NCBI RefSeq assembly: GCF_040729435.1
Contig: NZ_CP160398.1
Span: 496,001-560,000, forward strand
Length of the DNA: 64,000 nucleotides
Direction of reading: 5' to 3'
Source of the DNA: Pseudomonas sp. HOU2
Lineage (GTDB): Bacteria; Pseudomonadota; Gammaproteobacteria; Pseudomonadales; Pseudomonadaceae
Positions 8,618-17,600 of this stretch are shown one piece after another. The position numbers were made by a program, and so were the translations under genes. How positions within the stretch are numbered: position 1 is the first letter of the stretch; each line of letters starts with the position of its first letter. The notes beneath the pieces were generated by a model. That model saw only the letters and a program-made list of their open reading frames with translations, made no database searches and was not told where the DNA came from.

Positions 8618-8944
8618 ATGAGAACTCAGGCAGTGATGCTGGCGTTGTTGATGCTCGGCGGGTGCGGTACGGTGCAGACCGTTGTGCTTAGCGACAAGGC
8701 TTCCGTGGATCAACTGAAAACCAAGAAAAGCTACTGCGGCGCGGTGCCGCGCATCTACAGCGGTGCAACCTACGACTTCTGCATGCTGCACGCCGAAAAG
8801 CCGGATGACGTCGACGCGTTCAATTACCACAACGCTTCCTTTGGTTTGGTGGTCGATGCGGCAGTTTCCGGCGTGTTGGATACGTTTCTGCTGCCCTACA
8901 CGATTTACAAGCAACAGGCCGATGGCAGCATCGTGATCAACTGA
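8618..8944 (+). CDS. Small YceK/YidQ-like lipoprotein
   Basis: 108 aa from the ATG at 8618, which has AAGGA (8604-8608) at nine bases; a TTG three codons upstream would overlap that site. The N-terminus MRTQAVMLALLMLGGC is a short lipoprotein signal with Cys16 after LGG. The body contains a Cys pair, SYCGAVPRIYSG and FCMLHAEKP, followed by a hydrophobic stretch AVSGVLDTFLLPYTIYKQ that is typical of the YceK/YidQ (DUF1375) outer-membrane lipoprotein family. Function is not established for the family. A strong bidirectional terminator follows. Confidence 0.75.
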   Translation: MRTQAVMLALLMLGGCGTVQTVVLSDKASVDQLKTKKSYCGAVPRIYSGATYDFCMLHAEKPDDVDAFNYHNASFGLVVDAAVSGVLDTFLLPYTIYKQQADGSIVIN

Positions 8945-8960
8945 TCCGCTTTTCGCAGAC

Positions 8961-8992
8961 AACAAAAAACCCGCCGAAGCGGGTTTTTTGTT
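8961..8992. terminator. Bidirectional rho-independent terminator
   Basis: A perfect 14-base inverted repeat (AACAAAAAACCCGC / GCGGGTTTTTTGTT) around a CGAA tetraloop. It ends the lipoprotein gene on plus and the Bax-inhibitor-family gene on minus, with A-run and T-run on the correct sides for both. Confidence 0.93.
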
Positions 8993-9008
8993 GATTCACA
9001 AACAGCGA

Positions 9009-9680
9009 TCAGTCGTCGCGGCTCATGATGCCGAAGATCTGCAACAGGCTGATGAACAGGTTGTAGATCGATACATACAGGCTGATGGTTGCCATGATGT
9101 AGTTGCGCTCGCCACCGTGGATGATCGCGCTGGTCTGGAACAGAATGCACACCGACGAGAACAGCACGAAACCGGCGCTGATCGCCAGTTGCAGGCCGCT
9201 GATCTGGAAGAACATGCTCGCCAGCGTTGCACCCAGCAACACGAAGAAACCGGCGGTGATGAAACCACCGAGGAAGCTCATATCCTTGCGGGTGATCAGC
9301 ACGTAGGCCGACAGACCACCGAACACCAGCGCGGTCATCGCAAATGCCGAGCTGACCACTTCAGCGCCGCCCTGCATGCCCAGGTAACGGTTGAGGATCG
9401 GGCCGAGCAGGAAACCCATGAAACCGGTCAGCGCAAAGGCGGACACCAGGCCCCACGCGGAATCACGGAGTTTGTTGGTGAGGAAGAACAGCCCGTAGAA
9501 ACCGATCAGCACCACGAAAATGTTCGGGTAGCCGACGCGCATCTGCTGCGCCACGAACGCCATCACACCGCTGAATGCGAGGGTGAGCGCCAGTAGACCG
9601 TAAGTGTTGCGCAGGACGCGGCTAACCTCTAGCTGCTCAGCCTGCACGCTGTTGTGAACTGCGTAATCCTGTTCGCGCAT
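9009..9680 (-). CDS. Bax inhibitor-1/YccA-family membrane protein
   Basis: 223 aa with seven hydrophobic segments, for example YGLLALTLAFSGVMAFVAQQ, IFVVLIGFYGLFFL and a C-terminal SLYVSIYNLFISLLQIFG. These are characteristic of the BI-1/YccA (TMBIM) family; the C-terminal MSRDD carries the acidic residues usual for it. Bacterial members are pH-sensitive calcium-leak channels or modulators of FtsH proteolysis. AGGAG lies seven bases upstream of the ATG. Single gene, bounded by the terminator at 8961-8992 and by tRNA-Ser on the other side. Confidence 0.92.
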   Translation of the reverse strand: MREQDYAVHNSVQAEQLEVSRVLRNTYGLLALTLAFSGVMAFVAQQMRVGYPNIFVVLIGFYGLFFLTNKLRDSAWGLVSAFALTGFMGFLLGPILNRYLGMQGGAEVVSSAFAMTALVFGGLSAYVLITRKDMSFLGGFITAGFFVLLGATLASMFFQISGLQLAISAGFVLFSSVCILFQTSAIIHGGERNYIMATISLYVSIYNLFISLLQIFGIMSRDD

Positions 9681-9757
9681 GGCGACACTCCTGTTGGTTT
9701 GAAACGTTCAGTGGCAAAGATCATAACAGACGCTCTGTAACAAGCCATGCACAGAGT

Positions 9758-9785
9758 TTGACAGTGTGTTTCATTCAGGTATTAT
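9758..9785 (+). promoter_or_regulatory. Sigma-70 promoter of tRNA-Ser
   Basis: TTGACA (9758-9763), 16-base spacer, TATTAT (9780-9785), then a GC-rich discriminator GGCGCCCGC as expected for stringently controlled stable-RNA promoters. The tRNA begins 18 bases after the -10 box. Confidence 0.85.
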
Positions 9786-9803
9786 GGCGCCCGCAACGCA
9801 AAC

Positions 9804-9891
9804 GGAGGTGTGGCCGAGTGGTTTAAGGCAACGGTCTTGAAAACCGTCGACTGTAACAGGTCCATGAGTTCGAATCCCATCGCCTCCGCCA
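9804..9891 (+). tRNA. tRNA-Ser (anticodon UGA)
   Basis: 88 bases with CCA encoded. The acceptor stem GGAGGTG pairs with CGCCTCC (one G-U), discriminator G. The anticodon loop CTTGAAA carries TGA at 9838-9840. A long variable arm of class II type is present, and the T-loop reads GTTCGAATC. Decodes UCA and related serine codons. Confidence 0.97.
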
Positions 9892-9901
9892 TCTTATGTA
9901 T

Positions 9902-9931
9902 GACAAAGCCCTGATTATTCAGGGCTTTGTC
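9902..9931 (+). terminator. tRNA-Ser terminator hairpin
   Basis: GACAAAGCCCTGA, loop TTAT, TCAGGGCTTTGTC, followed by GTTT. The 30-base element is the exact reverse complement of the hairpin at 18226-18255. Confidence 0.85.
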
Positions 9932-10252
9932 GTTTCTGGCGTCCTGAAAAGTGACCGCTATCGGCTGTGAATTCAACCATCCGCTTCTGGCCGTTAGCTA
10001 CCCAAGGCATAGAGATATCTCGAATTTCAGGTCGCACCTCTTCGCTGCGATCGCCTTGACCTCCCTCCCTCTTCACCTACACTCCCCGGCACCGGCAGTA
10101 AGCTCGTATCGGTGTTTTCCTGGACAATCATCTCAATGCAGTCAGGGATGAACGGAAAACTATTCAGGAAATGGATTCCGGAAACCATTGAATAAACGGG
10201 GCGTACTCCGAAAAGCCAAACGAGTAGGAATTTAAATAGGGAGATTTAATTC
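9932..10252. other. Intergenic region without recognisable gene
   Basis: About 320 bases between the tRNA terminator and the cystatin-like gene. The short ORF at 9951-10151 has no ribosome site and a low-complexity translation. AGGGAG at 10238-10243 is the ribosome site of the next gene. Nothing else seen. Confidence 0.5.
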
Positions 10253-10522
10253 ATGACAGCTCAAGAACATCTTGTTGGTGGATGGACCCCTTACCACAAA
10301 CTGACTCCCAAGGATCAGGAAGTCTTCAAAGAAGCACTGGCCGGCTTCGTTGGCGTGAGCTACACGCCCGAAGAGGTTTCCAGCCAAGTCGTTAATGGCA
10401 CCAACTATCGCTACAAGTCGAAAGCCACGCTTCCGGGTTCGCCAAACGGCTGGCAAGCGATCGTAGAGATCTACGCGCCAACTAATGGCAAGCCGCACAT
10501 CACTCAGATCCATCGGATCTAA
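10253..10522 (+). CDS. Stefin-like bacterial cystatin (predicted cysteine protease inhibitor)
   Basis: 89 aa with no signal peptide, so cytoplasmic as written. The sequence follows the stefin plan: an N-terminal Gly pair in HLVGGWTP (6-13), a central helix TPKDQEVFKEALAGF, and the papain-binding first hairpin QVVNGTNYRYKSKA, which matches the cystatin consensus QxVxG followed by TNY. A second-hairpin segment IYAPTNGKPH comes near the end. Cystatins block C1-family cysteine proteases. The target here is unknown and could be a host, predator or self enzyme (inference). Good ribosome site AGGGAG. The only near neighbour on plus is a 44-codon ORF. Bacterial stefins are known but uncommon. Confidence 0.75.
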   Translation: MTAQEHLVGGWTPYHKLTPKDQEVFKEALAGFVGVSYTPEEVSSQVVNGTNYRYKSKATLPGSPNGWQAIVEIYAPTNGKPHITQIHRI

Positions 10523-10533
10523 AAAAAGCTCCA

Positions 10534-10567
10534 ATCTTCGGGTCTTCGCAGTCTAAGGCCCGAAGAT
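10534..10567. terminator. Hairpin after the cystatin gene
   Basis: ATCTTCGGG (10534-10542) pairs with CCCGAAGAT (10559-10567) around a 16-base loop. A seven-base A-run precedes it on plus, so a T-run follows it on minus. It resembles a minus-strand terminator more than a plus-strand one. Confidence 0.5.
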
Positions 10568-10876
10568 CGATCAAGCCATCCCGCTACCGCGATCAAGAGT
10601 TTCTACAGCACTCCGTTGAGGTCGAAGTGGCTGGTCACTGTTCTGAATGCAACCCGCATTTCTCAATTGACGACACATTGGGCCATCGATGTCATCGCGC
10701 ATCGGCCAAATGAAGTACGCCCCCCTCGCACGTCGACAAGTTGATGCTACAAACCCAGACCGACGCCAGTAGCGGATCGGGGTGATTTGCATATCAATCA
10801 GGTAGAAAAATTGAATTAGCCAGTTGTCCTCTTGGTCAAGAATTATGAACGCAGAAAATCTGACGAGGTGACAGCA
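10568..10876. other. Intergenic region, no supported gene
   Basis: About 310 bases. A minus-strand ORF (10571-10930) crosses it but its translation is Cys/Arg-rich with no family resemblance or ribosome site. GAGG at 10865-10868 belongs to the next small plus-strand ORF. Confidence 0.4.
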
Positions 10877-11011
10877 ATGACTATCCAGGCAGAGACACTC
10901 GTACAACTGACCGAAGCGCTTCAAGAGCAAGGAATGAATCTGGTTTCAGATGTTCACTTCACTCGCGCGCCATACCGGCAGAACCACCGCTGGATTTGCA
11001 TCGTAGAGTAA
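10877..11011 (+). CDS. Small unknown protein, 44 aa
   Basis: The ORF starts at an ATG eight bases after GAGG and ends in TAA. The product begins MTIQAETLVQLTEALQEQ, an amphipathic helix rich in Gln and Glu, and ends in RQNHRWICIVE. No family is recognised. The support is a good ribosome site and a helix-like composition, against short length. It could be a small regulatory protein or a non-coding stretch. Confidence 0.4.
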   Translation: MTIQAETLVQLTEALQEQGMNLVSDVHFTRAPYRQNHRWICIVE

Positions 11012-11112
11012 CCATGCTCGTTGCCGGTGGCTCGGACCAAGACTCCACCGCCGGCTCCCTATCCCGCTACGCCTTTTCCCTTCCGCCCACCCGCGCGCGA
11101 CTGACACGCAGC

Positions 11113-11358
11113 TCAAGGCCGCGAAAGCGTTTTCAGCCGCTCAACCAAAGCCGCTTCAAAAATGACGTAAAGCCTTTCAGCATCGCCGGCACGTAAAACC
11201 CCGCTGGTTTCCAGCCCAAGCACGAAGCCATCCGCACGAGCGCCCGCCTTCACCGCGATAATCATCGAGTCTGCCCGGACAATCTGCGCCAGAAGCCGAT
11301 CAGCTTCACGCTGCATCTTTTCGTTCAACACTACGCCTTCCACTTCCTCACCCTGCAT
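11113..11358 (-). CDS. Small unknown protein, 81 aa
   Basis: 81 aa from the ATG at 11358, or 72 aa from a GTG at 11331 that has the better ribosome site (GGAAGG five bases ahead). The body is a helix (MQREADRLLAQIVRADSMI) followed by a small alternating region (VKAGARADGFVLGLETSGVL) and a C-terminal helix (AERLYVIFEAALVERLKTL). Composition looks like a real soluble protein; no family recognised. It is isolated, between two plus-strand genes. Confidence 0.55.
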   Translation of the reverse strand: MQGEEVEGVVLNEKMQREADRLLAQIVRADSMIIAVKAGARADGFVLGLETSGVLRAGDAERLYVIFEAALVERLKTLSRP

Positions 11359-11560
11359 TCAATGCGAGATCCAACAAATTGTATGATCAAGGCTACGCCG
11401 CCGATAACGGCGCCTCAAGCCGCAAACCAATGATCCTTCGCTATCGCAGCCATCAGGAACCTTTCAGGTGAACGAATTCCTTTTGCTTGATATCAAAACG
11501 GGCAGTTTCAAAAGCGTTTAGCCGTCGCCAGCTCGATCAATCATTACCGGAGAACAATGC

Positions 11561-12085
11561 ATGCCTCTCAGTGAGACCATTCACAGAGCGTTGCTAAGCG
11601 CGGAGGAACGTTCCTCTATCGCTGAAATTGAAGCTACAACCAATATTCTGCAGCTCGTCACACGCATGACCGGAACGCGCTTCGCGGCGATCGCAAAATT
11701 CACCGACACGGAATGGATCGTCTGTTCCGCCTACGATCCGATCGAACTTGGGATCAACACCGGCGACACCCTGGAACTGGAGACCACGCTGTGCAGCGAG
11801 TTTCGCAGAGACCCTCAGGTGCTTTTCGTGCCACAGATAAGTTGCGACGGCAGGTTTTCCACACGTCCTGTGGTGAAGCAATATCTGATTGAAAGCTACG
11901 CAGGCGCGCCCATTTTCCTTCCAGACGGACAACTTTGGGGCGCGCTGTGTGCATTGGACTCCAGGGCAGTCATCTTCGACGATCCGGATCTGGCAGATAC
12001 GTTAGGCCTGTTCGCGAGATTGATCGGCTGCATCTTCTACTCGAATCTGTCGGAGTCCGGCAGCGGCTACAGCAAGAACGGCTAA
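11561..12085 (+). CDS. GAF-domain-only protein
   Basis: 174 aa. Nearly the whole protein is one GAF domain: it opens with a helix NILQLVTRMTGTRFAAIAKF and continues with WIVCSAYDPIELG, an IESYAGAPIFLPDGQLWGALCALD core typical of GAF, and a closing helix. There is no kinase, GGDEF or output domain, unlike most GAF sensors, and no signal peptide. It may bind a small ligand or redox signal and act through a partner. GGAGA lies seven bases before the ATG, and a hairpin terminator follows at 12107. No adjacent signalling gene explains its target. Confidence 0.8.
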   Translation: MPLSETIHRALLSAEERSSIAEIEATTNILQLVTRMTGTRFAAIAKFTDTEWIVCSAYDPIELGINTGDTLELETTLCSEFRRDPQVLFVPQISCDGRFSTRPVVKQYLIESYAGAPIFLPDGQLWGALCALDSRAVIFDDPDLADTLGLFARLIGCIFYSNLSESGSGYSKNG

Positions 12086-12106
12086 GGTGTTAGCGAATAA
12101 CTGAAA

Positions 12107-12130
12107 ACAGCCCTGAATGTTCAGGGTTGT
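12107..12130 (+). terminator. Hairpin terminator after GAF gene
   Basis: ACAGCCCTGA pairs with TCAGGGTTGT (one G-U) around ATGT, followed by TGCATTT. Its core GCCCTGAA/TTCAGGG is related to the hairpins at 9902 and 18226. Confidence 0.7.
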
Positions 12131-12230
12131 TGCATTTGTCGCGTGTGTAAACAGACAAGATGCCGATACCGTGCGGGGACACCGAATCACGGCAGCGGCA
12201 CTTACTCCAAGGAAGGCAGGAATCTGAACA

Positions 12231-12692
12231 ATGTTGGAACACATCTGGCGCAGCATTCATTCACCGGGCTACTTCCCCAACGTCATGGAATGGATGGTCG
12301 ATATTCTCCTCAATCCATTTATGGTAGTCATGTGCCTAATGGTTGGAGCACTCGCCGGTAGATGGTGGAGAGCCATCCCCTACGGCGGCATCACTTGTTA
12401 TGTAGTGTTCTTGAGCCGGTCGTCATTCTATCGATGGTCAAGCATTTTCCCCGAAGCCGGCCTGCCTGCGCTGTTGATTGATGGTGCGCTGCTTGCCCTC
12501 CTCGGCTTTTATTTGAAAGGCGTGCTCAGAACCCGCGCAGGAGCAAAACCGGAAGGCCATTGGGTGCGTTGGCTTTACCAAAACCTGAAGGCCGTCATGC
12601 TGACAGTCGTGGTGATGTTCTGGGCACTCGTCGTGCTGTTTGTCGTGATCCTCACGGTCTCGATCGCTACCCAGCCGTCAGTGGTGAACTGA
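12231..12692 (+). CDS. Four-helix membrane protein of unknown function
   Basis: 153 aa. Four hydrophobic segments are visible: NPFMVVMCLMVGALAGRWW, YGGITCYVVFLS, LLIDGALLALLGFYL and a long C-terminal AVMLTVVVMFWALVVLFVVILTVS. A short basic loop (RTRAGAKPEGHWVRW) separates helices three and four. No family recognised. It stands alone, downstream of the GAF gene terminator. Confidence 0.65.
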   Translation: MLEHIWRSIHSPGYFPNVMEWMVDILLNPFMVVMCLMVGALAGRWWRAIPYGGITCYVVFLSRSSFYRWSSIFPEAGLPALLIDGALLALLGFYLKGVLRTRAGAKPEGHWVRWLYQNLKAVMLTVVVMFWALVVLFVVILTVSIATQPSVVN

Positions 12693-12963
12693 GTCTCCTT
12701 CTGCCAGGGCGGATCTGCACGAAAAGTCGTCGAATGGATTTTTTCTTACAGAAAACGCCGACACTCTCCTGCGACCCTCGGAGCAGGCAATCCCGGTGTT
12801 GCGGATCCTGCAGTCGACCCTTCTCTGTTCCCTAAGGTTTGAAAAAATTGCGCCAGGTGCTCGCCTGCCGACCGCTAGTCACTTGTGGCGCTATCACTGT
12901 GAACTTACGTTGGCCGGCAGTCCTCTCCCTCTTACATTCAGATGAAGCAAGGGGCAAGCGGTC

Positions 12964-14187
12964 ATGAGAGCACTCACGTATCACGGCGCGCACAGCGTCA
13001 AGGTCGACACCGTTCCGGATCCGGTTATCGAGGACAATGACGACATCATTCTGCGAGTCACGGCAACGGCGATCTGCGGCTCTGACCTTCATCTCTACCG
13101 AGGAAAAATCCCAACCGTCGAGCATGGCGATATCTTCGGTCATGAGTTCATGGGAATCGTCGAGGAGGCGGGCTCGGCAGTGACCGCTGTGCAACCCGGC
13201 GACCGCGTGGTCATTCCTTTTGTCATCGCCTGCGGCAGCTGCTTCTTTTGCGCGATGGATCTGTTCGCGGCCTGCGAGACAACCAATACCGGTCGTGGAG
13301 CGATCATCAATAAAAAGGCAATACCCCCAGGCGCTGCTCTCTTCGGCTTCAGCCATATGTACGGCGGAGTGCCCGGCGGTCAGGCTGAATACGTGCGCGT
13401 ACCGAAGGCCAACACCGGGCCGTTCAAAGTGCCGGGGACGCTGTCGGATGAAAAAGTCCTGTTCCTTTCCGACATTCTCCCCACTGCCTATCAGGCCGTG
13501 ACCAACGCCGGCATTGGTCCCGGCTCGAGCATCGCCATTTATGGCGCAGGCCCCGTCGGTTTGCTGAGCGCGGCCTGTGCGAGGATGCTCGGGGCCGAGC
13601 AGATTTTCATGGTCGATCACCATCCTTATCGCCTGGCCTACGCGCAGAAAACCTATGGCGTAATTCCGATCAACTTCGACGAAGACGACGACCCTGCCGA
13701 TACGATCATTCGGCAAACCAAAGGGATGCGCGGCGTCGACGGCGTCGTGGATGCGGTCGGGTTCGAAGCAAAGGGAAGTACGACGGAAACGGTGCTCGCG
13801 ACCCTCAAACTTGAAGGCAGTAGCGGCAAAGCGCTGCGGCAGTGTATCGCTGCAGTCAGGCGTGGAGGTGTGGTCAGCGTCCCGGGCGTTTATTCCGGGT
13901 TTATTCATGGCTTCCTGTTCGGCGATGCATTCGACAAGGGATTGAGCTTCAAGATGGGGCAGACCCATGTGCACCGTTTCCTGCCTGAGCTCCTGGATCA
14001 CATCGAAACGGGTCGTCTTGCACCGGAAGTCATCATCAGCCATCGCCTGTCACTGGAGCAGGCCGCCGAGGGATACAAGATTTTTGATAAAAAACAGGAG
14101 GACTGCCGAAAAGTCATTCTGACACCCGGTGACAGCCACATCGCCGTGCCACAGACCGACAGCAGTGCAACACTGTTGACGACCTGA
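12964..14187 (+). CDS. Zinc-dependent dehydrogenase, glutathione-independent formaldehyde dehydrogenase-like
   Basis: 407 aa MDR-family enzyme. Catalytic zinc ligands are in ICGSDLH (Cys38 region) and GHEF. The structural-zinc loop [15 protein letters not shown] has all four cysteines with the usual 2-2-7 spacing. The Rossmann dinucleotide motif is [13 protein letters not shown]. The insertions ([13 protein letters not shown] and FGFSHMYGG) match the long formaldehyde dehydrogenase/FdhA-like branch that oxidises formaldehyde or other aldehydes and alcohols with bound NAD. The last 15 or so residues are an unconserved tail. AAGGGG precedes the ATG; a hairpin terminator follows. Likely a detoxification or stress enzyme; the real substrate is uncertain. 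Confidence 0.85.
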   Translation: MRALTYHGAHSVKVDTVPDPVIEDNDDIILRVTATAICGSDLHLYRGKIPTVEHGDIFGHEFMGIVEEAGSAVTAVQPGDRVVIPFVIACGSCFFCAMDLFAACETTNTGRGAIINKKAIPPGAALFGFSHMYGGVPGGQAEYVRVPKANTGPFKVPGTLSDEKVLFLSDILPTAYQAVTNAGIGPGSSIAIYGAGPVGLLSAACARMLGAEQIFMVDHHPYRLAYAQKTYGVIPINFDEDDDPADTIIRQTKGMRGVDGVVDAVGFEAKGSTTETVLATLKLEGSSGKALRQCIAAVRRGGVVSVPGVYSGFIHGFLFGDAFDKGLSFKMGQTHVHRFLPELLDHIETGRLAPEVIISHRLSLEQAAEGYKIFDKKQEDCRKVILTPGDSHIAVPQTDSSATLLTT

Positions 14188-14215
14188 AGCTGGCGATACG
14201 TGGATCGGACAAATC

Positions 14216-14243
14216 AATCCGCACGTCAAATGGCGTGCGGATT
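14216..14243 (+). terminator. Hairpin terminator after zinc dehydrogenase
   Basis: AATCCGCACG and CGTGCGGATT form a ten-base stem around TCAAATGG. The trailing T-run is short (TTTAT). Confidence 0.65.
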
Positions 14244-14302
14244 TATGCGTCAAGCCTGCCCTCGCCCGCCCGGGGCTGTATTGGGCGACGACGGCACGGC
14301 CT

Positions 14303-14551
14303 TCAGTGATAATCCTTACCGGCGACCGCAAGCAGATAGGCTGCGTCCGCGTCCCTTCGCAGGTCGCGTAATTCGGTCAGGGTCAACATACCCAATCGAT
14401 CCATCTCGTCAGACTTGCGCAACAGTTCCTCGTGATAGGCATCGGGACAATCCATGCGCAGCTCTCGATTTTCCAACGCCCGATACCAGGCATCCAGGGC
14501 ATGCAGTCGTGATTCTTGCTCAAGTGTCAGCTGATTCTTGAAAGCGTTCAT
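14303..14551 (-). CDS. Small helical protein of unknown function
   Basis: 82 aa from the ATG at 14551 (GGGGA ribosome site eight bases ahead); an ATG three codons earlier overlaps that site. The product is predicted all-helical (LTLEQESRLHALDAWYRALE, then DEMDRLGMLTLTELRDLRRD). No family recognised. It starts 90 bases after the end of the ice-nucleation gene on the same strand with no obvious terminator between, so it may be co-transcribed with it. Confidence 0.55.
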   Translation of the reverse strand: MNAFKNQLTLEQESRLHALDAWYRALENRELRMDCPDAYHEELLRKSDEMDRLGMLTLTELRDLRRDADAAYLLAVAGKDYH

Positions 14552-14640
14552 TACCGTCATCCCCGAACATTTCCCGGTTGAGTAACCGGTTTCTGCTCAG
14601 GTTCAAAAGATCTGACGAAGAAACCGCGACGCCTCAGGCC

Positions 14641-17600
14641 TTATTGCTCCTCTCCCGGTTCCGGTTTGATATGGATCTCTTCAGGCATCTTGTCGTTGTC
14701 TTCGGCCCTGACCAGAACATTGCTGTCCTCGTCAATCTGATACGGCACGTCAGCCTCTACCCCGTCGATTCCGGTCTTGACCACCACATTGGTGTAGCGC
14801 TTGCCATCCCAGCAGCGAAAAACCAGGGTTGAATTCTCCCCGCCTGAAAGCGTTGAGCCGAGGCTGCCGATGAGTCGGCTGTCGGCACCGGCGGTCAACA
14901 CGCAGTTTTTGCCGGCGGTCAGCTTGCTGCGATCCCCTGCCATCAGCACACAGTCGTCGCCAGCGGTAAGTTTGCTGCGATCGCCAGCCGTCAGGTAACT
15001 GTTGCTGCCTGCCAGGAGTTTGCTACGGTCGCCGGCTGTCTGGGTGCTGTCTGCGCCGGCAGTCAGCTTGCTGCGATCACCCGCCATCTGGATGCTGTTG
15101 GCGCCGGCGATCAACGTGCTACGCGAACCCGCTGTTTGCGAGCTGCCCTTGCCGGCGATCAACATACTTTTATGCCCGGCAATCTGCGTGCTTTCCTGAC
15201 CCGCAATCAGCGAGCTCTTATGGCTGGCGATCTGGTTGCTGCCATATCCGGCTGTCAGGCTGCTGCGCATCCCGGAGGTCAGACTGCTGCCATACCCGGC
15301 AGTCAGGACGCTGTGCAGTCCACTGATCAGTGTGCTGCCGTAACCGGCGGTCAAATAGCTGCGAATGCCGCTGGTCAAGCTGCTGCCGTAACCGGCAATC
15401 AGCGAGCTGTCTTGCCCTGCAACCCCGGTGCTGCCGTAACCGGCGGTCAATGTGCTGTCACGCGCCGCCATCTGGGTACTGCCATAACCCGCGGTCAGCG
15501 TGCTCTCGTAGCCGGCGGTCTGCGAACTGCCGTAACCAGCCATCAGCGAACTGCCAGAACCTGCGATTTCCGTACTGCCGTAACCGGCGGTCAGGGTACT
15601 GCTGTCGAGTGCGGTGAGCGTGCTGCCATAACCCGCGGTCAGGATACTGTCGTCACCTGCGGTCTGTGTGCTGCCATATCCGGCGATCAGGGTGCTCTCG
15701 TACCCTGCGGTCGAAGTGCTGCCATAACCGGTGGTCAGCGAACTTTGTTCCTGAGCGGTCTGCGTACTGCCGTAGCCGGCGGTCAGGGTGCTGCCATAGC
15801 CTGCGGTTTGCGTACTGCCGTAGCCGGCAATCAACGAGCTTTGATAGCCAGCCGTCGAAGTACTGCCGTAGCCAGTGGTCAGCGAGCTGTTGTCCTGCGC
15901 GGTTTGGGTGCTGCCGTAGCCGGCAGTCAGGGTGCTCTCATACCCCGTTGTTTGCGTGCTGCCATAACCGGCGATCAGCGAACTGTTGAATCCCGCGGTT
16001 GAGGTACTGCCGTATCCCGCAGTGAGGGAACTGTCTTCCTGAGCAGTCTGGGTACTCCCGTAACCCGCGGTCAGGGTGCTTTCGTGTCCGGCAGTCTGGG
16101 TGCTTCCATAACCTGCGATCAGCGAACTGTCAGGCCCGGCGGTGCTCGTGCTGCCATAACCTGCTGTGAGCGAACTGCCTTCCTGTGCGGTCTGGGTGCT
16201 GCCGTAACCGGCAGTCATGATGCTTCCGTGGCCGGCAGTTTGCGTGCTGCCGTAACCGGCGATCAGCGAGCTGTCGTAACCCGCAGTTTCGGTGCTGCCG
16301 TAACCGGCAATGAGGTCACTGCTTTCCTGGGCAGTCTGAGTGCTGCCATAACCCGAGGTCAGAATGCTTTTGTAGCCGGCAGTCTGGGTGCTGCCATAAC
16401 CGGCAATCAGAGCACTGCCATGACCGGCGGTTTGTGAGCTGCCATAACCGGCAGTCACCATGCTGTCTGGTCCGGTGGTGGCCGTGCTGCCGTAACCGGC
16501 GGTCAGATCACTGCCCTCCTGAGCCGTTTGTGTACTGCCGTAACCGGCGGTCAGTGAGCTTTCCTGCCCCGCAGTCTGCGTGCTGCCATAACCCGCAATC
16601 AGCGAACTGTCGGAGCCGGCGGTGCCGGTGCTGCCGTAACCGGCGGTGAGATCGCTACCGATCTGTGCGGTTTGCGTACTGCCATAACCGGCGGTCAGCG
16701 AGCTTTCGCCGCCCGCAGTCTGCGTACTGCCGTAACCCGCGATCAGCGAACTGTCGGAGCCGGCGGTGCTGGTGCTGCCGTAACCGGCGGTGAGATCACT
16801 GCCCTCTTGGGCTGTCTGGGTGCTGCCATAACCCGCAGTCAGAGAACTTTCTCCGCCAGCCGTTTGCGTACTGCCATACCCGGCGATCAGCGAACTGTCA
16901 GTACCGGCGGTGCTTGTGCTGCCATAGCCGGCAGTGAGATCACTGCCCTCTTGGGCTGTCTGGGTGCTGCCGTAACCGGCGGTCAGCGAGCTTTCGCCGC
17001 CAGCCGTTTGCGTGCTGCCATACCCGGCAATCAGCGAACTGTCGGAGCCGGCGGTGCCGGTGCTGCCGTAACCAGCAGTGAGATCGCTACCTGCCTTGGC
17101 AGTCTGGGTGCTGCCGTAACCCGCCATCAGCGAGCTCTCATCTCCGGCAGTTTGCGTGCTGCCGTAGCCTGCAATGATCGAACTGTCGGACCCCGAAGTT
17201 CCGGTACTGCCGTATCCGGCAATAAGTGTGCTGCTGTCTCCGGCGGTTTCAGTACTGCCATAACCGGCAATGAGCTGACTCTGACTGGCGCCCGTTAGCG
17301 TACTGCCATAAATCGCTGTTTCGAGCTTTTGCATTGCCCGGACGGTTGTACGCTGTTTGACCACATCGACAGGACCGCCAGCGATAACCGGGAGGGCGGG
17401 AAATGTCTCACTTGTCTCTGGTTGCACTTGAGGAAACACGAACGTCTCGATCAAATTCGTGGTTGACGCTTCATAATCCGCCGCATTCTCCGCGATGTAA
17501 TTCAATGCGCTGTTGCGTGTACCCACATGGACGACTTCCGCACGGGAAAACTTCACGCCTTCGTCATCGTCGAGAAATATCAAGTCGCCTGCCGCCACTT

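Noticed and set aside
10571..10930. Minus-strand 119-codon ORF
   Set aside because: Cys/Arg-rich translation without ribosome site; overlaps a better supported small plus ORF.
14801..17298. Several plus-strand ORFs with periodic Cys/Arg or Ala/Gly-rich repeats
   Set aside because: They are the antisense reading of the ice-nucleation coding repeats.
14821..17313. CRISPR-like appearance of regular 48-base repeats
   Set aside because: Repeats are contiguous without unique spacers, in frame, and encode the ice-nucleation coils; no cas genes nearby.
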